Positions 31,390 through 42,403 of a stretch of 64,000 nt of DNA are shown one piece after another; within the stretch, counting starts at the first letter, position 1, and each line of letters starts with the position of its first letter. The notes below the pieces were generated by a model, which was not told the DNA's origin, ran no database searches, and saw nothing but the letters and a program-made list of their open reading frames with translations. This stretch comes from Mesostigma viride. Its lineage: Eukaryota; Streptophyta; Mesostigmatophyceae; Mesostigmatales; Mesostigmataceae. A program made the translations under genes and the position numbers. The stretch spans positions 40,001 through 104,000 of the forward strand of contig RPFO01001881.1 of the NCBI GenBank assembly GCA_009746045.1, written 5' to 3'.

Positions 31390-33829
31390 CAAACGATACA
31401 CAGTTAACCGTCAACAGTTAGCCGTAGCTGCAAAAAGCGAGGAAAGTTGGGAAGAGCTGCTCGTTTGAAAAGAAGCGTGTCGGTCCCGTAAACCCCCAAG
31501 CCATCGGTTTGCAGGTTGCGACCATATCAACACGGCGGAAGAGATTATCGCCTCGCCGCTTCTTTGAGGCGCCTTTTTACCTTGCCTGGAAGACGTGGGT
31601 GAAAGGCAGGCACAGCAAAAGCAAGACGGGTATAACACATGGCGAAAACGAAAGGCAGGCGCAACACTGACACATTCGTCCGTTGCTGCCCGTGAAAAGG
31701 AAAAAAAGGCATTCGCGACTTCAGGCACCATACTTAGGGAATAACTGGGATGTTCGCAGCTTTACATAACACTGAAAACCCATGCTTGCAAAACAGGCGC
31801 CCCGTTATCCCCTTCATAGCTGGAAAGGGTAAGTCCGAGCGCAGGCAACGGTAAGATACAGGATTTTGAATTCCCGCAGCCGGTTAGTGAAAGCACTGGG
31901 CGTCGTCGGCCCGCCAGCGTCCCCGGCCCCGGTGCCTAACCCCGTTACCCGTTGTAGGCAACTAGGCATCTAGCGTCTCCCCAACCTCGCGCCGAATTCA
32001 GCACACTGGGTAGTTCACGCCATTCCGAGGCCGCCACGCGCCTCTTCCGGCCAGACCGCAAAATGCCCCACCCCCGCTCCAGTGTCTACTTGCATTCGAG
32101 CAAGCTCGCAAAAACACCGGGGGTGAAAAACAGGGTAAAAAATAATTCACCTGATACCCCCCAAGAAAAAAAAATTACCCTATGGGGGTGAATATTTTTT
32201 CACCCCTTTTTCACCGGTGAAAAAGGGGTGAATTTTTCACCCCTTTTTCACCCCCTTTTCACCCCTTTTTATCCGGGGGGCTAAAAATCATATAAATCAT
32301 TTATATGATTTTACCCCATGGTGAAAAAGGGGTGAAAAATTCACCCCCCGAGAAAAAAAATTCACCCCTTTTTCACCCCTTTTTAACCAGGGGGCTAAAA
32401 ATTCACCGCTTTTTCTCGTTTTTCACCCCTTTTTCACCGCTTTTTAGCTGTGTTGGAGCCCAGAGTGTACCGCCTCTTAACATATAACGAACTGGCTGCC
32501 TGGGTCCCCAATATGCCTCATACTTATGCTGCCTGGGCCGCGCTAGTACAAGCCATACCCCCCCATTGGCACACACTCATGACTTCTCCCCGTGCCCCCT
32601 ATAAAGCTGGTGAATGGCCGGTGCTGCTTTTGTCCATACAGCACGACCGCAACATGCTCGGGGAAGGTGATCGCAGAACTCCCCCTTGGAACCCTGCACG
32701 TTCAACTACTGGCGCCGCTGAGCGGCCACAATGGCTGTCTGGCTCAACTTACAACTGCAGTGGTGTTCCTCCCCACCCAGCTATGCCACCGGATTCGGGT
32801 TGTACCTTGGTCCCTTGAACAATCATGTGTATACCAACCCAACCCCAACCTTCCACTACGCCGCTATTATTTGGCTACATGTGGGATCAACCCGCCTGGA
32901 CATGTTGTCATTGGATCCAGTGGAATTTGGCTGGGTGCTAAATAAGGGTGACAGCAGAACTGTAAAAGGCCTTTACGAGTACACGGCAGAGTTGGGCTAC
33001 ACAATGCTCTTGCATAAAAACCATCAATTCCACCCCGGACGGACACGCTGGGGCGCTACTGAGTGGCCTGGCCACACCTGGGTCCGCAACATCACCCTCG
33101 CCGCTGACCACCCGCTGATTGATCGTCGCGCGACCGACGTACAACACCTCTTGATGCACCGGTCCATCGGGGTCGGGGAGATCCTCCACCGGCGATTTCA
33201 ACACCCTGCTACATGTTTATGTACCAACCCCACTGAAACTGTGGAACACCGATTTTTATGGTGTAACCTCCAGGGAGTTTGGACCTGGTTGATTGGTTTA
33301 TGGGCAGCCTGGACGTCTGAGCCTATCATACCGGTGTCTACCCGCTCAATTATCTTTGGCATCACTGGCACCCCTGGCCTTGAGCTCACCTTTTCACAAC
33401 AAGCGTGGATATGGCTCCGCACATGCATGTTATATACAATCTGGACGGTGCGAAACGATGTGGTGTTCAATAGGCGCACAATTTTCGACAAAGCTGGGGT
33501 TCTCTCACGCTTCATTTACCTATGGAACTCCGGCATGCGACGCTACTGGATGGTTGCAAATGAACAAAACAAAATCTGGGACCCTGGCGCGGACCAGGAT
33601 AAGCCCAGCCCACTTGAGATCTTTCATGACCTCATGGGCAAAAACAGGATCTTTACCCACATGCCCAATGACAACCCATTAGAAGTCCAGTGGCTTCCGT
33701 GGTCTAGTAAGGCTCCGTTTTAGCCACTGACATCTTGATACCCTAGGCTTAGCAGGGATTACCTACTGGCTATATTTGGAATAAACGTACACCTATCCTT
33801 AAGTGTATTAAAAAACAACTCTCTGCTTG

Positions 33830-35290
33830 GAGTTCCGGTGAAAAACGCAGGGGAAGTGGCGCGGGGCGGGTAGTTCCGGTGGCAAACGCAGGGGAAGTGG
33901 CGCGGGGGGGGGAGCGGCCTCTGAGAACTAAGGAATACTAAGCGAAAATGCCACGTAGGGGCACAAAGAGAGACTGAACTGAATCGTACTGAGTTACCGC
34001 GAATGAGGGGAAGAAGGGCTAGGGGAGGGAAAGGAGTAGCGACGAATCGAGTGAACTGGAGACGAAAATGGGTCGTGGGGTGCCCGGAGCTGAGCTGTTC
34101 GAAGAGACGGGAAGACTCCTCGGGCTTGGGGGAGGATGAGAGTAGCAGCGAATAGAAGGAAAGGGAAACTGCTTGGGCGAGGGTAATTCCGGTGGCTTCC
34201 GTGTAATCAGGTATTCACCAGTATGCCTCATGGCGACATCACTCAGGTCCAATGGCTTCCCTGGTCTAATAACGCGCCCTATTAGCCTTTCACCTGTCAC
34301 CGCCACACGTGTGCGTGCCCACCTTCATTAGGATTCGCTGATACTCATTTCCCCTCTCACCTCTTTGGTCCATAATTGGCTAATAAAATATACCCATTTC
34401 CCCGAAAAAAAATTCCGGTGGCTTCCGTGGTCTAGTAAGGCTCCGTTTTAGCCACTGACATCTTGATACCCTAGGCTTAGCAGGGATTACCTATTGGCTA
34501 TATTTGGAATAAACGTACACCTATTTACCTGGAATTCCGGTGGCAAACGCAGGGGAAGTGGCGCGGGGGGGGGGAGCGGCCTCTGAGAAGTAAGGAATAC
34601 TAAGCGAAAATGCCACGTAGGGGCACAAAGAGAGACTGAACTGAATCGTACTGAGAAAAAAAATAAGGGGAAGAAGGGCTAGGGGAGGGAAAGGAGTAGC
34701 GACGAATCGAGTGAACTGGAGACGAAAATGGGTCGTGGGGTGCCCGGAGCTGAGCTGTTCGAAGAGACGGGAAGACTCCTCGGGCTTGGGGGAGGATGAG
34801 AGTAGCAGCGAATAGAAGGAAAGGGAAACTGCTTGGGCGCGGGTAGTTCCGGTGGCAAAACGCAGGGGAAGTGGCGCGGGGGGGGGGGGAGCGGCCTCTG
34901 AGAAGTAAGGAATACTAAGCGAAAATGCTTGGGCGCGGGTAGTTCCGGTGGCAAAACGCAGGGGAAGTGGCGCGGGGGGGGGGGAGGGGCCTCTGAGAAG
35001 TAAGGAATACTGAGCGAAAATGCCACGTAGGGGCACAAAGAGAGACTGGACTGAATCGTATTGCCGCAAATGAAGGGAGCGAGTTGCTGCAAATGAAGGG
35101 AAGAAGGGTTTGGGGAGGGGAAAGGAGTAACGACGAATCGAATGAACTGGAGACGAAAATGGGTCGTGGGGTGCCCGGAACTGGGAGCTGTTCGAAGAAT
35201 CGGCGGTGGGCTGCCGGGGTGTGGGGGGGTCCGTTAATCTAGGTGGGTGGGGGGGTGCGGGGGTGCGGGGTGCGGAGAATCGGCGGTGGG
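33830..35290. repeat. Complex tandem repeat with G tracts
   Basis: A unit of about 330 bases (AGTTCCGGTGGCAAACGCAG, AGTGGCGCGGGG, CTCTGAGAA.TAAGGAATACT, AAAATGCCACGTAGGGGCAC, GGGTCGTGGGGTGCCCGGAG) occurs at about 33866-34190 and 34534-34850, with a short copy at 34848-34945 and another full copy at 34940-35240. The longest open frame (minus, 35381-34521) reads through it but is low complexity and periodic. Confidence 0.8.
34193..34530 (+). mobile_element. Two LINE 3' ends inside the tandem repeat
   Basis: 34221-34283 encodes MPHGDITQVQWLPWSNNAPY and stop, a relative of the VQWLPWSSKAPF end of the LINE at 27372-33723, with its own 3' UTR to about 34410. A second piece, 34412-34528, is nearly identical to 33690-33802 (GGCTTCCGTGGTCTAGTAAG.. 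ATAAACGTACACCTAT), the very 3' end of that LINE. Confidence 0.75.
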
Positions 35291-35329
35291 GGAAAAGCTG
35301 ACGCGTCCGCGTCAGCTTGGGGGGGGGGG

Positions 35330-36295
35330 CCTTGTTTACCTGGAACAACAACAACTCCGTCTCGTCCGTGACGAGCCACAACTCAACTCAACTCTGTGGC
35401 AACAACAACAACAACAACAGCAAGTCAACGACTGTCGGGAGATTAACTCTGATAGCACGCGTTTGCAGCTGTTGACACCTGGCTATAGTCAAAAAATATA
35501 GGTAGATTTGTTTTTGACAACATGACGTCTGATTTGACAACATGACGTCTGACGAAACTCGTAACTGCTGAACCAAGAAGGGGTGCCAGCAACTTGACAT
35601 GCGCCTGCTTGCACAGCACGCCACGTGCACCATGGATGCCTCCAGAAACCTGACGCACTTCATGACGTAAGCCGGGGAACGCAAGCCGTCCTCGTAACAG
35701 GAGTTCTCTACGGTTTTTCTGAAGCCTGGGTGGCGGCAGGCGATTGCCCGTCAGTGCAGTGTCAGTGCATATGCCCAAATATGCTGGCCCTCGGCCGTTT
35801 CCCTGAAATCTCTGCTGCCCATGGGCGGCGTTGAGTTGAGTCGAGCATGTGCGGCAACTCGGGGAAATGGGTATATTTTATTAGCCAATTATGGACCAAA
35901 GAGGTGAGAGGGGAAATGAGTATCAGCGAATCCTAATAAAGCATGTGCGGCAACTCAACTGATACCAAATGATTTTCGGAAGCAGGTAAGAACCGGAAGT
36001 ACTTTTCAGGTGGCCTATACACGTCAGATAGATTGCGACTTGCTGTGCGATCATGGCTCGACCAATCAGTGGGGATTTCTGAACGAGGCCTTGAGTAAAG
36101 GAATTTCAAAATAAGACGATCGTGGCCTTTGATCGGATATTCCCGTGGGCGGGAAGGTGGGTCTTCCACTTGGAACGTTCCCGTGGGCGGGATGAAAAGA
36201 TAATGAAGAGAGGCTCGATGTAGGAACCGTCGCATTCGCTAAATCCAAGCAACGGGCTGCATTCCCAGCATTGTGCCGCCATTGCCGTCTCCAAA
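35330..36295. other. Upstream region of the glutaredoxin-channel gene
   Basis: Contains an ACAACA tract (35343-35421), a tandem copy of TGACAACATGACGTCTGA (35516-35553), a LINE 3' UTR copy on the minus strand (35855-35940), and two direct GTTCCCGTGGGCGGGA/ATTCCCGTGGGCGGGA boxes at 36141-36156 and 36177-36192. The last pair lies 105-155 bases before the ATG and could be promoter elements. No TATA box is evident at a fixed distance. Confidence 0.4.
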
Positions 36296-39200
36296 ATGGC
36301 AGAGGCGGCCGCGGAAACGCGGGACGTTGAAGCTCCACCGGCAGGTGGGAGCTTCATTAATGTCACCAGCCTCGAGAAATATGCAGGATCGTCCCCATCC
36401 GACACCGTGCAAAATATCATCAAGGCTCACCCGATAGTGCTGTTCTCGAAGTCTTACTGTCCGTTTTGCATGGAGGTGAAGAAGTATTTGCAGGATGAGA
36501 ACGTGGACCCTAACTCGGTTGCGGTGGTTGAGTTGAACCAGGTTGCGGATGGAGGGAGCCTTCAGAAGGCGCTTGTGCAGTGGTCGGGGCACAAGACCGT
36601 CCCGAACCTGGTCGTCCGCGGAGAATCCCTGGGCGGCTGTACTGACGTCAAGGCCAAGCACGCGCATGGACAAATGGAGGGATACCTCGGCCCTCACCGC
36701 ACCAAGGCCCCCGGCCAGCGGTACTTTGGGGCCAAGGAGACGCGCGAAGTGGTCGTTTTTGGCAACTTCTTCAACTTCCCCCACACCGTCAACCGGTGGA
36801 GCGCGCAGCTCTCGGGGCTCATGAACATGATCATCTGCATCCTGTGCATCATCTTTCGCAACCACCGTGAGACCAAGTGGGTCGTCCTCTTCCTCCTGAT
36901 CGACTACTCCCTCCGCGTCTACGGAGGCGGCAAGGTCTCCGTAATCGGCAGCATGGCCAACTTGATCGTGTCGCCCTTCCCGCCCCGGTTCGTGGCCGGC
37001 CCGCCCAAGCAGTTCGCTCAGTGCATCGGCTGCACGTTCGCGGCCGTTGCGACGCTCGTCTACTTCCTCCGGGAGGGCGACATCGGCGGCGCGATCGTGC
37101 TTGGCCTCCTGGCCGGCGCGAGCGGGCTCGAGGGCTTCCTCGACTTTTGCCTCGGCTGCTTCTTCTTCGGTCTCATGGTCGACTGGGGCCTGTTCCCCAA
37201 GTCCGTCTACCGGGAGCACATCGCGGGCAAGCCTGAGGTTGAGTACATGTGGAACCTGGAGGACACCAAGGTGAAGGACGGCCCCCCTAAGACCGTCTCG
37301 TACCCGTACCCTGGCAAGCCTGAGACCAAGGTCGATGCCGTGTGGAAGCAGAAGACGGACAGCATCGAGCGTGAGGATTTCAACCTGATCCGCCACTGCA
37401 AGATCTTCAACTTCTCCGTGGCTCTGTCGGCGCTCGCGCTCGCCGTCCTCTGGAAGCTCCTCTCGATGCTGCGCCGTTACCGCATGGAGAGCCAGGCGTG
37501 GCACGTGCTGGCCATCTACGGCACCTCCATCTTCACCATCACCTTCTTCCTGTACCTTGCAAAGGCCATCTTCTACCACAAGAAGGTCGTCAAGGAGTTT
37601 GGCCACGTCAGCCTCCGCAACGGGTTCATGCTCATCCCCGGCTGCTTCTGGCTGGCCTGCTTCCTCGCCGTTGACTGGCGCGTCCAGGCGGCCCGCGCCC
37701 TCTGGTGGATGGGTTTCGGCACCTGGGCGCCCCTGATGGTCGCGATCATGGGCGAATGGCTCCCCAACCGCCACACAGACAGCCAGGTCACCCCCACGTG
37801 GATGTACCTCCCCATGGTCTCCTTCCTCGGGGCGTGCATGGGCCCCCTGGCCTCCACACGCTACACCGACCTGTCCATTCTGGTATTTGGCGCAGGCATG
37901 ATTGTCGTCCTGCTCATCATGCCGCACACCTTCTCCCGTGCGTATCTCGGCCACAATTCCGACGACCGCGAGCGGCCCCATTACTTCGCCTACGTGGCCG
38001 TCGTGGCGCTCTTCTCCATGACCATCTCCGTCTTTGTGGCCGTCCCGTCGTGGAACGAGGGCGAGTTCGACCCGACCGCGTACCTGACGGACCGCGTCCC
38101 GCCCGAGAGGCTGTTTGACTACAGCAACCTGGTCTCCAAGATCGCATTCGGTGGCGCGATGCTCCTGTTCATAGTGTTTGGCTACAACCACTGGCGCGGC
38201 AGCTTCTTTGGGACGTTCAAGTTCAACATGGCCCAGTTTGGCATCTCCTTCCCACTCACCTGCCTCGCGTTCGCGTCCATGCTGTATGACAACGCTGTGC
38301 GCACGCACGTGACCATCGACCTGTCCTACTGCCTCATTGCGGCCGCCACGGGCGTGGTCGCCATCCTGCACTGTAACTTTTACGCGGACCTCATCCTGCG
38401 CCGCGTGTGGCGCCGCGACGACAAGTGGTCGTCCATGTCCTTTATGAAGCTCACCCACGAGGCCTTCCGCGAGGTTCGTGCAGCGGCCGCGTCTATGTTT
38501 GGTTATGTTAGTCCATGGCACGGTCCTGTGTCACACATGTGTTGTGCGCTGTGCTGTGCTTTGCTTTGCTGTGCTGTTGTGTGTTCCTCTTGAAGCTAAC
38601 ACACGAGGCGTGTCGGGATGCGGGCGTAGTGAGAGAACGCGGATTATTATTACTTACATACTACATCTCTTCATAGGCAATAGATATTAGGATCGATGTA
38701 TTGATGGCGAGCTTTTCCCTTGATGCATTGATGACAAAACGCTATGTTTCCCCTCACATGATTTGACTGGTTGCAGCAGTTTGCACGGTCCTGATTTTGC
38801 CACCGCCCTTACCAATTGTATTTGCTAACGCAACCCATTCTCTCTTGCTTCTACTGCCCCCCACTGCCCCTGACCTCGGCGCATGTTCATGCTGGACGCC
38901 CACCAGTTTGTGCCCAAGCTGCAGGAGAGCATAAAGGTGATGCGCGAGTCGCCCAAGAGCGCCACGGGCACGCGCGCGTTCCTGGACAACTGGGCGGCCT
39001 TCTACCACACCTACCGAATGCACAGCCAGCACGAGGACAAGTGGCTTTTCCCCGCCATAGACAAGCAATTCCCGCGTTTCACCGAGTCCATCCACGACAA
39101 GTACGTGCCTGCCCTGTTGGCTCTAACTGATAACTATGATTATTAGTTCGTTAGCATGCCAGTATCAAAGTGTCGAGGGTTATGTGGGCCGTGCGCCCTA

Positions 39201-41405
39201 TGCAAGTACGTCGCCTCCCATGTCGTTCCAAACAGTAAACACAAGGATTTTCAAAATGGTTATGATACAGTCATTATTCGTTAAGTTGCGTTTCTTAAGG
39301 TTGCGTTACCGCGTTAAGTTGCGACGCCGAAGTTTGGGCGGCAACCGTAACTTAAGCATCGGTGCCAGCGCAACTTAATGCGGTAATGACTCAATTTGTA
39401 GTTGTCAGCCTGGTGTCAGCATTTTTGGCCGCGCAGGAGGCCACTTTTTGCCAAGTCTGAACCCGCTATGTGGCTTTAGTCTTAAGGCGGCAAAATACGC
39501 AAGCTCCCGTGGTGCGCAGACGGACGTCCCTGCCTGAAAAGCGCGAATCTGCGCGAATGCAACCTGCGATTCCAATAACTGATTTGCAGCCTGCGGACTG
39601 CGGTACATCAGTAGCATGCAGGGCGCACATGACGGCACATTTGTGGTATCAGTTAATCTGACAGGCCCTCACGCACTGTGTTGGTGGCGGCTGGCTGGCT
39701 GCACCCGGCAGGGCTCGGGCGCCTGTATTACGGCAGCCGGCCTGCCTTTCTCACAAAAATCTTGAAAAGATACCTGATATGGAAAAACAGGAAAATAGAC
39801 TTTGGTCTTTGGGTGGCTTTGATCATGCTGCAGCTGGATCGGGCTTGACGAGAGCTGTCGAATGCCGTATAGAAGTCCGTGAGAGGAGGGGGTGGGGTGC
39901 TAGCCTAGTTCTACCGTTAAGTTGCGTTACCGCGTTGAGTTGCGACGCCGAATTTCAGGCGTCGATCGCAACTTAACGCGGTAGCGACTGTACCAGTACC
40001 AAAGTATGCTGGGGCTTGTTGGCCGTGTACCGGCGATCGTCATCTCCAGCCACTGCATGTGCGAATAGTTTGCGATACAAAGCCTGTGCTGCTTGCCTCA
40101 TTGCTACACAACACTAAGCAACCACTTAATTACCCCGTTAATTCACCCCACTTGTCATCAGATTAGAGCCACAGCCCTCTCCAGATCCTGAAGTAGAGAC
40201 GAACACACAAGTCATGAGCATGAATTTTCAACCCTAAATGTACCACATCTGGCACTAGCCCCTCCCCGGCACCAGTGTTTGAAAGCATTTTGAAACATGA
40301 AATTAACCCTACGCTTCAAACACTTACCACTGAACCCTGAAATAAGTCAGCTCAGCTCTTGGTTGCGGTTCCCCTAGATGCCCACGGCTCATCGTCATTG
40401 CTAATCTCTGCAGAGTAGGCATGTTATATGGGTCAAACTTGTGCCCAGCAGGTGGCCTTCCCACATCCCACGCTGGCCCCTACCCTTCTCCACCTACCCT
40501 TCTCCACCTGCCCTTCTCTTTGTGGCGGTTCCATCTTGCCCCGCGTGTCTTCCTGCATCTCTGGCTGGCGCCCTTTGCGCCACTGATGACGTCATAAAAA
40601 TACTTTTATTTATCTCCCCCCCCCTATCAGTGTTTCTTCCCCTCTGGCCTGCGGTCTTCCGCCATTTCCATGATGCATGCCACTTTTACTTGTGCACATT
40701 GTTCCTGTTAAATTCTGTCCTGCTGTTTTGCTCACTTCCACACACACCTCTATTCATCGAGGTACCTCATGCCCTTTATTAGCAACCATGCCTGCTTTTT
40801 ATTGGCGCCCGGGCCTGCTTTTTATCCGTGCCCCCCCTGTCTGCGTCTCCATATTTCTATCCCCGGTGACTTTTGCACTTCTGCCCCCCACCGTGCCTTG
40901 CGCGCGCAGGTACCACCATGTGGCGGACGAGCAGCTCGAGAAGATCAATGCGCTCGTCGGTTCGCTCGACAAGAAGACGAGTCGGAGCTCGTCCAACGAA
41001 GACAAGGAGGCGGCCGCTGGCATCATCGCTGAGCTCGGCGACCTGCTGACGCCGTTCCTGTCGCTGACGCTCGAGCATCTCGCGTGTGAGGAGTTGACAA
41101 TCGTGCCCATCGTGCGCAAGTACCTGAACGACAAGATCCAGCGCAAGGTCTCGCGCGCCATGTGGGCGGGCTTCTCCAACGAGGACTGGGGCCTCTTCTT
41201 CAGTTTCGCGCTCAACCACCTGCCCCACCACAACATGCGCGTGCGCCTCCTGCGCTCGTTCCTGTGGCACAACGAGGAGTATGCCCAGTTCATCGGCACA
41301 CTCGTCTACCGCGGCGTGGACGAAGTCATGTGGGCGCGCCTCACAAAGGATGTGCCGGAGATCATCCCGCGTGGAACGGGCTACCGCTGGCGCCGCTACA
41401 ACTGA
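36296..41405 (+). CDS. Glutaredoxin-DUF4395-SLAC1-like-hemerythrin fusion protein
   Basis: Exon 1 (36296-38473, 726 codons) starts AAAATGGCAGAG. Residues about 40-125 are a dithiol glutaredoxin with CPFC at 55-58, TVP at 101-103 and GG at 113-114. Residues about 150-275 match DUF4395 (LIVSPFPPRFVAGPPKQFAQ; GLEGFLDFCLGCFFFGL), a membrane domain. Residues about 335-690 are a roughly 10-helix SLAC1/TehA-like anion channel (FGISFPLTCLAFASMLYDNA near its end). Exons 2 (about 38883-39100) and 3 (40910-41405) form an HHE hemerythrin domain (DAHQF, HSQHEDKWLFP, LEHLACEEL), the diiron four-helix bundle fold. Intron 2 is clean GT-AG and phases agree; about 963 residues in all. Intron 1 has a GTTCGT donor but no AG is visible just before MFMLDAH; an in-frame stop at 38871 forces the exon to begin after it. 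Inferred role: a redox- and iron- or gas-responsive membrane anion channel. Confidence 0.85.
39281..39389. repeat. Hairpin element in intron 2, copy 1
   Basis: GTTAAGTTGCG, TTACCGCGTTAAGTTGCGAC and their near-complements GCAACTTAATGCGGTAA form an imperfect palindrome of about 105 bases. The copy at 39915-39990 is related. Foldback shape and two copies in the same intron suggest a MITE-like element of unknown type. Confidence 0.65.
39915..39990. repeat. Hairpin element in intron 2, copy 2
   Basis: TTACCGCGTTGAGTTGCGAC pairs with GATCGCAACTTAACGCGGTA across a loop around GCCGAATTTCAGGC. It is shorter and more regular than the copy at 39281-39389. Confidence 0.65.
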
Positions 41406-42268
41406 GGAGCTCGCTGGCGATGAAGCGCTTCATCAAGGTGCTCATTGCAAGGCGCTATGCTGAAGGTGGGCTTTATGTCCAAGGCGCTTTGCCTGAGGCG
41501 CCCCAGCCCTAGGCACCGGCGCTATGTCCAAGGCGTGCGTCATCAGTGGCTTGTCTTATTGGAGATGCGACAGATAAGGCGCGCGTTCTCAAGGCATCCA
41601 TGATTCAAGGCGGGCTTGATAATTTGGTTTTTGATTGTTTGCGTAATTAAGGCTTCGTGATTATTTGGGTTTTGATTGTTTGCGTAATAAATTGCGCCTC
41701 TGGCTACCGCTGGAGGTTGCACAGGCAGGCGGGAGAGGTGGGCAGGACTCACGGGCTGTGATTGCCTGAGAGCTAGGCCACGTTGTGGAGTCCGCTTGTG
41801 CCTGCTGCTTGAGGGGAGTTGCGAGCTTTTTACGATGGTTACAAGTGGGATACAGGGTTACAAGTGGGATACAGGTTCATGCTCATTTCTAGCGCAACAT
41901 TTTATGTTGAGTACAGGGAGGGAGTTGCAGCAGAGTTCCAGCAACTGTTGGAGGCGCGCTGCCATTGGTCTCATGGAGAATGATGTAGTTCCAGGGGGAC
42001 ATGGCGTCGCAAGCTTCCTCCAGCCGGATGCTGAGCGGCCGGGTGCCTTGGTTTTCTTGTGTGAATTTGAGTTCTGGCTTCTGTATTTGCTGTGTTTTTC
42101 TGGCCCAACGTGTGCGTGCATGCAATCGCGGCACACACCCAGCTGCCCAAGCAGTTATGCCTATTTTCTGTGACTGGTTGCTGATAGCAAGGCTGTTTTT
42201 GGAATCCCGCAGAAGCATGTCGGGTTCTTCCTGTGGATGGAGTGACCAGCGTGGGGAGCAGGGAAACA

Positions 42269-42343
42269 AATTAATTAATTAGGAACATGACTCCGGTGGG
42301 AGTACATGTGGCACATAGCCCTGAGAAGGGGCATATTAATTAA
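42269..42343 (-). mobile_element. SINE-like 3' end fragment
   Basis: In minus orientation: CCCCTTCTCAGGGCTATGTG, then a hairpin (ACATGTACTCCCaccGGAGTCATGT region) and an AATT tail at 42269-42282. It is truncated at GGGGCAT, followed by ATTAATTAATTAA, which supplies the TTAA target used by the Kolobok-like element. Confidence 0.65.
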
Positions 42344-42403
42344 TTAAGGGGTCCGGACGGACCGGAATTATTTCGCGCCAAAAAATTCCCGCCGGTACCG
42401 AAA

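Larger units (their letters stand above)
29060..32467. mobile_element. Non-autonomous CACTA/EnSpm-like transposon
   Basis: Perfect terminal inverted repeats of about 46 bases start CACTCTGGGCTCCAACACAG at 29060 and end with the complement at 32467. The 3-bp target TAC is duplicated (29057-29059 and 32468-32470); removing the element plus one TAC rejoins the LINE codons GAC TGC TAC CGC CTC. CACT- termini with 3-bp duplications are diagnostic of the CACTA superfamily. Both subterminal zones (to about 29360 and from about 32120) are dense arrays of the unit GGGGTGAAAAA in both orientations, as expected for transposase binding repeats. The inside holds two minisatellite zones and no transposase. 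Confidence 0.85.
27372..33723 (+). pseudogene. LINE reverse transcriptase, split by a CACTA-like insertion
   Basis: 27422-28860 encodes a non-LTR RT: LLHKKGDKTSWKNYRPI, FWDFEKAFDRI, HSTRSLPQGDCLSPLLF and AYADDTT (catalytic Asp pair), then the thumb. After a frame change near 28850 it runs VARQPLFFNDIYLNPL.. to GDCY at 29059. The protein resumes at 32468 (YRLLTYNELAAWVP), changes frame again near 32800, and ends with a zinc-knuckle-like CLCTNPTETVEHRFLWC region and VQWLPWSSKAPF at 33723. There is no AP-endonuclease; the copy is 5'-truncated at an ACAACA tract. The bases between 29060 and 32467 are a separate DNA transposon. Two related 3' ends lie at 34193-34530. Confidence 0.85.

Noticed and set aside
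34521-35381. 286-codon minus-strand frame (SLSIPYFSEAA repeats)
   Set aside because: Read-through of the 330-base tandem repeat; the repeat copies are not kept in frame.
36239-38521. 760-codon open frame antisense to exon 1 of the fusion gene
   Set aside because: It mirrors a GC-rich exon with strong third-position bias; its product is charged low complexity and has no domain, while the plus strand carries clear conserved domains.
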